Shown here piece by piece: positions 34,501 through 45,117 of a stretch of 64,000 bases of DNA. The position numbers and the translations under genes were made by a program. This DNA comes from Rhynochetos jubatus. Its lineage: Eukaryota > Chordata > Aves > Eurypygiformes > Rhynochetidae. A model generated the notes under the pieces. That model made no database searches and was not told where the DNA came from. It saw only the letters and a list, made by a program, of their open reading frames with translations. The stretch's first letter is position 1; every line of letters starts with the position of its first letter. The stretch covers positions 51,133,304-51,197,303 of the forward strand of contig CM050650.1 of NCBI GenBank assembly GCA_027574665.1, written 5' to 3'.

Positions 34501-37500
34501 CCAGTGTATAAACAAACTCAGAGTCCTCGGTCACCCATGTCTCAAATGCTACCGCTCATTGGGGGTGGCAAGAGAAAGCAATGCTTTGGGAGTCAGCTGC
34601 AGCCATCTGTCTCCAAGGAGCAGCTGGTGATGAGATGCTGATATTAATGAAATGGGATTGCTCAGTGCTGTCATTTTACTGCAGTTCATGTAGCCAATTC
34701 TGATTCATGCTACCATTATGGCCACCGTGCCTGGGAGGCAGCAGGCTTTCTAGATAGTAATAATAATATCTAGGACACCTGCGGTTCAAAAAAGGTGTGA
34801 AAAGCAGAAGACGGATAGTGCTTACGTAGACTGTTTTGTGGTTGAATTGCCAGGTGACTAACTGGCAGATCTCAGAGCTCAGAGTTTCCTGGACTGGTGA
34901 TTCTTAGTCATCTGGGAGTTGGTGAGTAGGAAATGACATTAGCTATGCTGTTCAGATTGGAAAATAATATGAAACAGTGAGGCTTGTAGGATTAATAACA
35001 TACTGGTAGCATGGAAGTGAGCATACATTCAAGACTGTCAAATCACTCTGAGAAAGGTTGTATTAAAGCAGCCGCTACACCAAACAGCTGGGTCTGAGCT
35101 TGTAGATCCAGGAGGTGGTGAGGACATGGGCTCACCAGGCTGGGTGTGTGCACAACTAGCCTTTTTTTGTTAGCATTGATGGCTTGAGCTCAGGGGCAAC
35201 TGAATTCCAGTGATGAGTTAGTAGGATGACATCAAGAATTCTCTGTAGAGCAAGAAGTGTCTCTTAATAGCAATCCAGGTCCTTCGCCCCAGTCAGTATT
35301 TATCAAGCAAAAAATACCTGACAGGTACTGAACTCAGCTTTGGTCCTTCTGTATTTCCTACTGCACTTTCTATAAAACACCATTGTTGATGTTTTTCTGC
35401 CTTCTCCCAATACAAACATGTGCCTAGTCAAGGCAGTCCTGATGCTGGGCTATAGAGTTGGTCTTTCTTAGAAAACAGGCTGTTCTGTGTACTGTATATA
35501 ACAGTTTCGATGAGGGTTTATCTAAACTTGTGTGTGTGACACTCCTCTGACACAAGATCCTGGGTGTTCAAGTCCCATTTGTGAAGCAGGCAGCCCTCTG
35601 ATGAAGTCTCGCCTACCAACTGTTCTAAGGTATCACCTTAGTACCTTAGTACCAGGTTTAGGTGGCAGTCTCCAGGAGGTTTGCCCCTCCAGGTACAAGT
35701 GGGAGAATTGCCCAGTTTCTGGCTGAGACATTTGGGCATTTAGCCATAAGGTCACTTAGCACACTTTCCTTCTGGAGAGGTATTTGGAGCAGGGCCTTTG
35801 CCTCAGGCTTGAGGAACGTATTAAATTGGTGACAAGGGACCCAGCAGCCTCAGGCAATGCGATGCCCAAGGAACTTAGGACTGGTTTCAGGACAGCCTGC
35901 CAATGGTTTGTAAGAGGTTTCTAATGACTATCAATTGCAGTGATTTTTCCAAAGGAAGTGGAATTGCAATTGCAAATTCACAACTGCAGTTTCACATAGA
36001 CCACAAAGGAGTTGTCTGAATAAACAGCCTTTGATTCACCATCATCCTTTGCTGGATTCAGATTGCTGACTGCCTCCATACCTTCTTGTCATAGCCCCAG
36101 CTATCTCCTAGGCCCCCAGCTTTTCACTGGGTCAGAGAACAGAAGGGAGGGAGATACAATGGAGCAGCTTGTGCCATGAAACAAAGAATGAAGGGCTGAT
36201 TTCTAGTGAACACAGAGAATCAGGGCCCTTAGACTGACACAGTGCTGGCTGCTGTGATTTATGCTGGAGGCCACGCTTAGGACTGAAGCACACATGATTC
36301 CAGACAGCACAGAGGGGCAGCTGGAGGCAAAAGCAAGCTGTTGCACAAATGGCCTGATCTTGTGTGTGTGATGGTGGTCCTGGAGAGGCTCTGCCACTGC
36401 ACAGTGGCTGGTACTGTTTTGGAAAGGGAAAAGGTGTGACCGTCACTTAGTTTGCATCTACCTGGAGGCATCCCTGCATTACAAGCCTTTCTTACATCTC
36501 TGGCAAATGCTGTTAAGCTTTCCCTGTGCAATGCTACAGGACAGCAGGGCATGGTACAGAACCGGAACGAAACATGTATAAAATACTATGGTTAAGAATT
36601 CAAAGGTAAATAATACGTGGATGCCAGCAAGGCACCCAGAAGATCTTTCTCACTGAGGCAATTTCACTGCAGAAAGTATAACATCCCTCTGTCAACAATG
36701 TTTTCCTTTCATTACAACCTTCCTTAAGAGTATTGTGGCATTTTTAATAGTCTAAGCATTGTGAGGCCTGGGTTTCTGAGAACTGCTCGGTCATTTTTCT
36801 CACTGGAGTTCGGTCTGGTTTTCGTTTCCTGGATCCTTTCCTTTTTGAAAGACTGCTCCTGAGGAATGATTAGGTGTTTTTATGAGATTTCCAGTTATTT
36901 TATGTAAGAACATTCCTGCGATAAGGTTTTTCAAGGTTGCTTAAGAGTTTTATGTTCAGAAACTCTTTTCCTTTCCTCTGGAACTTTGTATTTTTCTTAA
37001 TACAGCATCCTTATGCAAGAGCCAGTTCTGGAGCTGTGTCTACATCCACTGAAATCAATGAAATGACACTGGGTGCAAGATCAGGCTGAATCTTAGAAAA
37101 CAAAGAACTAAGGGGTCAAGGCAGGTGACCTGTCTGCTGCTGTGACGTTGAAAATGTGTAGGTTCCCATGACCACAGATTCAGAGAGAGAGAAAGATTAA
37201 CTGGAAGAAGATAGAGGAAAAGCAGTGCCCTGTACACTTTTCACACAGGACACAGATTTGCTGTATTTAGTGGGATAAGGCAGTCTAAACATATGGGGTA
37301 CAGGGTTTTTTTCTGGTTTATCACAGGTATTTGGTAGTCCAAAGCAAAATCAGTACAAAATCTTACCTGATGCTTTCAACCCTTTTCTCTAAGTCCTGAG
37401 CTTCTAGTGCTGTTTGTCTCTGTATTCCCTGTTATCATGTCTTGCCCAATCTGTTTCTGCAATTTAGTATCCAAGACATTGTCTGAAAATTTTTTGTTTC

Positions 37501-40059
37501 TTAACACGCATAATAGACATTTACAAGAACTATAAGTATTCAGCTTTTACCCAATTAGCTTTTAGCTAATGCCTTTTTATTTAAAAATCTATTATTTCAT
37601 TATCCACCAGCTCATTTTAAGAAAGAAAAAAAACAGTACAGAATGCCAGTTATCTCCATTTTTGAGGTGTCCACTGTGCTCATACCAGGTATCTTAGTCT
37701 GTAAGGTGGACCACTAAGCTTAACGCTTGACTCTTCAAGAACAATACTTAGTGGGTTCTATTAACGTATACAGAATAAAATTCAACACAAATATGTTCTT
37801 CAAATACATCAGACTACACAGGAAAAAAACCCTAAAAACCAAAAAACAAACACCAAACAAAACCCCACCAACATATCCACCTTCCATATAAGGACTGCTG
37901 CACAGTGGGTATTTCCTGCCACCAAATCAGGGCTTGTCCCACAGTTTTCCTGGGCAATAGACATCTCACTGATGTTCCCTTCAGAAAAAGCAGTCTTTAC
38001 AAAAGTAGCACATCAAAGAAAGCCGAATAGAGGCTCCAACAGCTGATAAAGGCGAGAGTTGTGTCCCGTCTTGTGTTTCCAGTACCGAAAGCATGCTGCA
38101 GGGTTGGTGAGAAGAGCTGCAGTAGGCAACAGTTCTTCGGTGAGCAACATGTAAGGATGTGTATTTTGTCCAATGCATCTTAAAAGTTTTGTTTGGTTTT
38201 TTTTAAATGACCTTTTCAATTTTGTGTAATTGAATGACAAGGAAATAATCAAATGCTAGCTTCACTGTAAATCCAGCTAGAGTTGCTCCCTGGCAGAATG
38301 AAGATGAATGCTTTAAGTGAGGCTTAAAGCTGCTTTCTTTTATGGGCGGGGTGAGCATGCAGCCATTCACAGGGACACTGCTACAGAATTCATTACGAGC
38401 TAGATAAAGCAGCACACATTTACTGCAGGGATTGCCATTTTCTGTAAGTTTGTAGAAGTTCAAAATGGCAGGCTTGCAAAGCTTGCCTTTACACGTTATT
38501 GCAACATAAAGCAGTCTTGTCCTCATCATACTGAAAAAATTATTTCCTCCAGGAAATGTACATGTACAAGCAAAAAGAACGGTTGTGTGGATTTGTTCCT
38601 GACTGTTAATGCCTGTGTAAGGCATTATGCAGGCTAGGTATTGCCCTTGAAGTCCTGGAAAGCAGCCAGCGTGCCTCTTCTCTGCTAAACTTGATGTAAA
38701 CAGAGTTCTACATAAGCAGCGTGTGTTATTTCAGGGTCTGAGCTACTCCAGTGTCCAAATCATTCAGACTAAAATTTTGTTCTACAGTTTCTTATCTCTG
38801 CTTCTGGAAGAGTAACAGTTTTCCGAGTACCCTCTAAACAGCACTTACCTTTGCAGCTCCAAAGTGATCTTTCTTCTAAGGTCCTAGAGGAATTTCACCC
38901 ACACACAGATACCCATGACCATGACAGTACCAGATACTGGCATCTTTGTGTTTCCGAGGTGTTGTAGAAGCCCTCACCTTGTTGTCACTCTCTGAACTGT
39001 GTTTGACCAGAGCTGCAAGATTTCCTCCTGCCACACCCGCGTGTGTTGCCATGTGTGTGCTGGGGGTCCTACCATCATTTTATCATCGTAATGCAAAAAG
39101 ATAATCTGGTAGAAAGAAGACAAGATCAGTATTAGTAAAACGTCTGGCTTGTCTGTGCTATGCCTTGGCAGAGAAAACAGCAGCCTTGCAGCACTCCAAT
39201 ACAGCATGGCACTTAGCTGGCAGAATCACCCCCCTGGGTACATTTCAGTTCATTTTTTACACTCACAGATTTGGGATATTGGTATTTTTCAGCCTGATAA
39301 TTCAGTCAGGTGGTTTAGCAATTCTTGCGCATGTAGTCTTACAGGCTGTGTCTGAAAATTTTCTGCTCTGTCATCTGCACACTGGTACCTCTAAGGCCAC
39401 CTGAGCCACCAAGTTTGGGCCCGAAGGGGTTCACACGGAAGTCTTCATTTTAACCATGTTTTAAGAAAACAGGGGGAAAAAAAATCTGTGGCATTTTGTA
39501 TTAGATGTGTATGTAGTGAGAAACAAAGCTTCCTCCTCTCCTTATTGATATGCTCATTTTGAATACTTCCAGCAGTTGTGGACATACTCACACGTGTGTA
39601 AGGAGTGCCTGTTTTGTGGATGTCAGTAGATCTGAAAATATTTGGTCTAATTCTGCAAAGAGTAATAGTGGAAACTTTTTGCATAGTGTGATCCTTGGTA
39701 TTTATTAAAGAAATGGTATTCTTTAAAAATTATAAAGGCACCATAACTGATTAGTAGCCATGGACTTGGTGCAGGAAATGAAGAATGCTGAAGGAAGAAA
39801 CATATTAAAAAAATCCTTTTTTCTACATCTATTCCAGTATTCTTTCAGTATGTACTAGACTTTGTAAAGGGTCAAGTTGGACAGTCTGGAGCTTAAATTC
39901 CTCCAATACATCTCACACAACTCTTTTGCTGGTGCATATTCATTTGAAGAATAAGTCTATTCTAAAATTAACTATAGCCCCAGGGTTCAGTTTTAACAGG
40001 AAGTTTCCATTTGTGCGTACCATGCGGCTTCTGTGCAGGGAAGTGGGATTTTCTAAATG
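28519..40059. other. Intergenic DNA between PRKN and AGPAT4, part 2
   Basis: About 11.5 kb of AT-rich sequence with no supported exon, RNA gene or transposon. The only clear local features are the C25 run at 33803-33827 and short ACAG-type repeats near 28790-28820. The 140-codon frame on the - strand at 38203-38625 is Cys-rich in places but shows no recognisable domain. Enhancers could be present, but that cannot be judged from one sequence. Confidence 0.7.
33803..33827. repeat. Poly-C run, 25 uninterrupted C
   Basis: Twenty-five C in a row on the + strand (G on the -). Such runs can form i-motif/G-quadruplex structures, are unstable in length and are often mis-sized in assemblies. Confidence 0.95.
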
Positions 40060-40565
40060 AATCATAGAATCATTTAGGTTGGAAAGGACCTTTAAGATCA
40101 TCAAGTGCAACCGTTAACCTAACACTGCCAAGTCCACCACTAAACATGTCTCTAAGCGCCACATCTACAGGTCTTTTAAATACCTCAAGGGATGGTGACT
40201 CCACCACCTGCCCTGGGCAGCCCCTTCCAATACCTGACCAGACTTTCGGTGAAGACATTTTTCCTAATATGAAATCTAAACCTCCCCTAGCACAACTTGA
40301 GGCCATTTCCTCTCGTCCTATCGCTTGTCACTTGGGAGAAGAGACCAACATCTGCCTCTCTACAATCCCCTTTCAGGTAGTTGTAGAGAGCTATCAGGTC
40401 TCCCCTGAGCCTCCTTCGGGCTAAACACCCCCAGCTCCCTCAGCTGCTCCTCACAGGACTTGTGCTCCAGACCCTTCCCCAGCTCCGTTGCCCTTCTCTG
40501 GACACGCTGCAGCACCTCAGTGTCTTTCTTGTGGTGAGGGGCCCAGTGAGAGATCCTCTGTATAG
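40060..40565 (-). mobile_element. CR1 LINE 3' fragment, minus orientation
   Basis: The + strand begins ATCATAGAATCATTTAGG (complement of the CR1 3' end), then GTTGGAAAGGACC. It runs through the complement of the usual CTGGAGCACAAGTCC region and GTGCTGCAGCGTGTCC to about 40565. It is 5'-truncated and contains only the segment after the reverse transcriptase. It belongs to a CR1 subgroup different from the 15.4 kb copy and similar to those at 41.7 and 63.5 kb. Confidence 0.92.
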
Positions 40566-41655
40566 CTAAGGTAGAGGAGCTGGCAGGTGTCGCAGTTAGG
40601 ACCAGTCCTAGAAAAACTTGGCCAGCTAAGCTAGTTACACAGGCTATGAGTGTGTGATTTGCACTGCCACCACCTCTTGCTGGCATATTTAAATGGATAC
40701 ACTTGCATCCATATTGGGACTTCTATCATTACTACAATGCATTGTGTCAGTACCTTTCATTTTTGGTTTCCATATTTAAATAAAATGTTAGCATATATTA
40801 ACATGTACATGTATTTTCATCTGGTGTCCTAAAGGAAAAAAACTGTGCAGTCATGCTATATGCATCAATCCTTACAATAATTCCTAAATTTGTTAGCTGA
40901 TTTTAATCAAGCCCGAAAAAGCAGCAGAGATTTCAGACACAATCACTTTCCCACAGATTTCATAAAGACGGATAAGCCATGTACAGGAAAGACTTCCTGT
41001 TATTGCCTGCACAGAGGGACAGCCTGCAGTTCAGCCTTTATTACCTCAACCTACACAGAAGAGGAACATTATGAATGCTTTGAAATGCAGGAAAGTTGTC
41101 TTTCATAACCCGCACCTTATTAAATATTAGAGAATCTAACCATAAGACATGCAGCAAGAGCAAACTGGGCTTCTTTTATGATAAACTGCTCACAACGGTG
41201 TATCACAGCATATCTCTATACAGACCCATCCTATCAGTCCAGCAGCATCAACGCTACAGGTACTGCCTCTTTCTCCAGGCTGGCATAGCTAGAACCATAG
41301 AACTTTCCAGAACAGACAAGCTTTTGCCTGCAATTAAATTTGTGAAATTGAATTCACAAGGCACTTAAAAGTGCATGTGGTGAGCAGGGTTGGGGTCCAG
41401 CTATTATTAGAACCAGCAAACAGTTCATTTCACTTCAGCCATGACATACCCGGGCTCTTTACTGACTGGAGGGTGTGCTTTGCCCAGCAGGAGCCTGGGG
41501 GTTTTTTTATTTGGTTTGGGGGTTTTTTGTTTGTTTGTTTGTTTTTAATTGTTGTCATTGTTGTGTTTTGGTTTTATTTTGTTTTTCTTACAGGGAAACT
41601 CACTGAAAGTCACCAGTTTCACACACAGTGAGATATGGCTCTTGGATAGCTGGGA
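40566..41655. other. Spacer between two head-to-head CR1 copies
   Basis: About 1.1 kb of unique-looking intergenic DNA. A (TTTG)n-like stretch with T/G runs lies at about 41500-41560. I see no supported gene. Confidence 0.6.
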
Positions 41656-42250
41656 GAACAGCCTGCTGAATATGAATATTGCTCGACAGCCACCTGAACA
41701 TGATCTGGCAGTGTGCCCATGTGGCCAAGAAGGCCAGTGGCATCCTGACTTGTATTGGGAACTGAATACTGAGTTCAGTTTTGGGCTTCTCACTTCAGGT
41801 CTGACACTGAGGTGCTGCAGCGTGTCCAGAGAAGGGCAACGGAGCTGGGGAAGGGTCTGGAGCACAAGTCCTGTGAGGAGTGGCTGAGGGAGCTGGGGTT
41901 GTTTAGCCTGGAGAAGAGGAGGCTCAGAGGAGACCTACCTGAAAGGAGGTTGTAGTGAGGTAGGTGTCAGTCTCTTGTCCCAAGTGACAAGCGGTAGGAT
42001 GAAAGAAAATGGCCTCAGGTTGCACCTGGGGAAGTTTAGATTGGATATTAGGAACAATTTACTTACTGAAAGGGTTATCAGGCATTGGAAGAGGCTGCCC
42101 AGAGAAGTGGTTGAGTCACCATCCCTGGAGGTATTTAAAATACATGTAGACGTGGTGCTTAGGGATGTGGTTTAGTGGTGGACTTGGCAGTGTTAGGTTA
42201 AGGGTTGGACTTGATGATTTTAAAGGTCTTTTCTAACCTTAATGATGAGG
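41656..42250 (+). mobile_element. CR1 LINE 3' fragment, plus orientation
   Basis: The copy starts near the RT C-terminal segment (CATGATCTGGCAGTGTGCCC at 41700). After a small internal loss near 41800 it continues through GTGCTGCAGCGTGTCC, CTGGAGCACAAGTCCTG and GGAGAAGAGGAGGCTC. It ends at GGACTTGATGATTTTAAAGG...CTAACCTTAATGATG. It lacks the regular ATTCTATG tail, so the 3' end is slightly degraded. The 5' limit is approximate. Confidence 0.9.
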
Positions 42251-44119
42251 AGTCATAATCTGGTGTAAATTCCTGACTCAACTCTTGAGTCCTGCCCAAT
42301 GCAAATAAGGTATTTGCATGCCCTTCATTGAGATTACAAACTCAAGCACTCAGAACAAGGAAATGCCAGAACTGAGAACTGAAGAAACTTCATGTAGTTG
42401 CCCCTGGCTATATGGTGTGTTTGTTGTTTTTTTCTTTTTGGTTTTCTTTTTTTTTTTTTTACTTAGCTGTACAAATCTTTCTCAGGTGTAAAGGATCCAG
42501 AAATCCTATTATATTCAGTTGCATCTTAACACTAACGAAAACAAGAAGCCAGATTCTGGCTTCCCAGAAAATGGGGAATGTACAAATAACTGGCTGCAGA
42601 GAGTTTGGTCACAAGACCAGGTAAGTAAAAGATGTTCAGGCATTACCACACTTGACATCAGGATGTCTGACTTCTAGACCCTTGGCTCCCAGGATAACAT
42701 CGAGACCCTGAGTGACATGCCTTGGAATAATATCCAAAAATTCTGTACATGTAGTACACAAAGCTGCTTAAAATAGCTAGTAGGGGATGCTTTGGACATA
42801 GATGCGCTACAAACCCAGCCACTCTCCAGAATTAAGTACTTCATTCACAAATTTTAAGTCTTCTGCCTCTGCCTGGAAGTGTCCCTTTTTTAAAATGCAG
42901 CCACAGGGTCAGTCTTTTAAAGTATGGCTGGAGAAATACTCTTTAGCAATCTCTCTCCATGTAACAGTTCAGCAGTTAGACCACTGGCTTGAGGACGTCA
43001 GTGAGCTGGATTCAACTCCTTCATGACCAAATGGGAGGAAGATTGCCAAATCTTGATTTCCTGAACAGTTCATTCATCCCACACCACCACCAAGAATCTG
43101 TCAGGGCCCTGATGGCACTGCTAGGTTGTAACTGCCCTGAGCAGCCTCACCTCGAATCCCCACCCACCCACTCTGCCTGAGGACCAGGGCTCCATTTAAG
43201 CCCAGGTCTGGGCCTTCAGTCCCTACCTGAGCTACCTAGTAGGTAGATGTGCTTTCAGTTTCATCTCCTACCTTGTTTCTCGGGTGGATTCATGTTGTAG
43301 CTTTATTGCCAGCTGTGGCCTTACATCCTGCTGCTCCTGACTGGATTCCCCGTACAAACTACTTCATCTTGCCTAGGGCTGGCAATGGACCCTGCATTGT
43401 GCTGTGATTGGTCTGTTCCAGTATTCTGGGGCTGTGCTCTGGCTGGTGAGGATACAGCCTGCCCTGCGGTCACCTGCAGCTCCAGGCTTGTTCTCCCTTA
43501 AGCAGCAGCATTACTCTTGCTGCTCCCTGAGAGTTGTAGCTTCCTGTCTTTCGCAAATGTGATGGTTTTGTCCAGGTACTTTCCTCTTTCTCCCGAGAAT
43601 GTCCTCCAGTGACTAGTATGGGAAGTCTTGCCTATACCCTCCTGCTGCCCCTGTTTAATGTGTAGCACAACTTAAACAGTTCAGTGGTTGCTTCAAGTAC
43701 TTTTTAAAAATGAAAAGTTACACCGAGGGTAAACAGAGATGCTGTGTGGCAGTTCTGGACTGTAAGAGGGCTCTGCTCCAGCCAGCTCATCCTAGCCTTC
43801 CTCCTGCCAGACCCCAGCATCGGGAGCCTTCCAGCCCCAGTGCAGCCACATGACGATGCTGTCCCAGTGATCGGTCATCCCAGGCGTTATCCACCTCGCA
43901 ACGCTTTGGGTGTTTAGCAGACAGTTCTTGCTATTCTCTGTTTGGAGAAGTTGCTTTTCTCTTCACGGTCGGAGCCTAGCAGCACATGTTTGCGTTTCCA
44001 CAGAGGATGCTGCGTGTCAGGGTACTCTGTGCCTGGATGACTGCCATATGCATTTATTTTTCTCCACAGCGCCCGGGCCACGGAGCTGGCATTCTGTTCC
44101 CCAATTTCTACTCGAAGTG
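42251..44119. other. Intergenic DNA upstream of the AGPAT4 CpG island
   Basis: Composition shifts gradually from AT-rich to GC-rich towards the island. I see no exon I can support. An upstream alternative promoter cannot be excluded. Confidence 0.65.
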
Positions 44120-44389
44120 GCAGATAGTCACAGGTGCCCTTCGTCCCGCCACAGCCCTCCAGAAGGGCCTCCGCGCGGGCACAGCCCAGCCTGTCCCCTC
44201 CACCCCGTGAGGGGTGAGGAGTGGTCAGCCCAGACGCCGGCGGCTCTCAGGTGACAGGGGCAGCTGCTTCCCCCGGCCCCGACTCCTTCCTCAGAGCCGG
44301 CCGTCCTCTCCCGCTCCTCAGCCGCAGCGCGGCGCCCCGAGGGGCCGGCGGAGCGGGCGCGGGGAGGGGTAGCCCCTTCCCGCCGCCCC

Positions 44390-44583
44390 GGGAGGAAGTG
44401 ACATGGCGGGGAGGGAAGGCGAGGGGCGCCCTTCTCTTCCCGGAGCCGCCCGGCGGGTGGAGCCTGGCGGCCCCGCCCGAGCCGGCCGCCTCCCGGCGCG
44501 TGCAAACTAGTGGCAGTCGGTGGGGCTCGGCTGCCGCCCCGGCGCCTCAGCGCGGCGCGCGTGCCAGGGCCCGGCGGCGCCAG
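44390..44583 (+). other. AGPAT4: Probable non-coding first exon of AGPAT4 (limits inferred)
   Basis: CAG|GTACGTG at 44581-44590 is the best splice donor I see in the CpG island. It would close a 5' UTR exon that joins to 60029. The 5' limit is arbitrary, set at the ETS/YY1-like cluster. If transcription starts at or before 44400, a 35-codon upstream ORF (ATG 44403 to TAG 44510) would be in the leader. No transcript evidence is available here. Confidence 0.45.
44403..44510 (+). other. Possible upstream ORF in the AGPAT4 leader
   Basis: ATG at 44403 opens 35 codons (MAGREGEGRPSLPGAARR...) ending at TAG 44508-44510, before the proposed donor. The peptide is Arg/Gly/Pro-rich and probably reflects GC content. 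It matters only if the start site lies upstream. The same ATGGCGG doubles as a YY1-like site. Confidence 0.3.
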
Positions 44584-44916
44584 GTACGTGCTCTATCCCC
44601 CGGCGGTCAGCGGGCTCCTCAGGTGCGGGGGCCGCCCTCGTGCCCCGTTCGGAAGAAAACTGACCCCGAACCAGACCCCCTCCCCGAACCAGCCGCCCTC
44701 CCGGCGCGCTGTAGCGGCGAGCCGAGGGGCCGGCAGCCGCCGGCGGGCTACGGGCAGAAGTTCCCCGGTTTATTCGCCGTCGGGCCGGGTCTCCGCCACC
44801 CTCTCCCCCGTGCGCGGCCGCCGCCCGGCTCCGTCGCGCCGTTTCTCCCGCGGCCTCCGAGAATTTTCCTGCCGCCCGCCGGCCCCCTTTGTGTGGCGAG
44901 CGCGGCCCGCGCCGGG

Positions 44917-44930
44917 GTTTCCCTGGAAAC
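44917..44930. promoter_or_regulatory. X-box-like inverted repeat 1
   Basis: GTTTCCCTGGAAAC: half-sites GTTTCC and GGAAAC are exact reverse complements with a 2-nt spacer. This resembles the RFX X-box layout (GTNRCC, 0-3 nt, RGYAAC), though the GTTTCC half departs from consensus at position 4. Confidence 0.45.
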
Positions 44931-45103
44931 GGCAGAGCTGCGGCGGTCTTGCCCCGCCGGGCGCCCACCTCCGCCGGCGGGCGCGGGGTGCTGCCGGCCG
45001 GGCCGGGGCGGGCGGTCGCGGCGGCTCCTTCCACTTTCCCTTCGGTCTTCCCCGCTCGCAGCGGCGGGGCTGGCGGTGGCAGGGGGAGGGGGCGGGCAGG
45101 GCG

Positions 45104-45117
45104 GTTGCCGTGGAAAC
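45104..45117. promoter_or_regulatory. X-box-like inverted repeat 2
   Basis: GTTGCCGTGGAAAC: a consensus GTTGCC half-site, a 2-nt spacer and GGAAAC. It is a better RFX X-box match than the copy at 44917. It lies about 0.5 kb downstream of the proposed first-exon donor, in the first intron. Confidence 0.55.

Noticed and set aside
38203..38625. 140-codon Cys-containing frame, minus strand
   Set aside because: The Cys spacing does not fit a zinc finger or secreted Cys-rich family that I know; no signal peptide or splice support.
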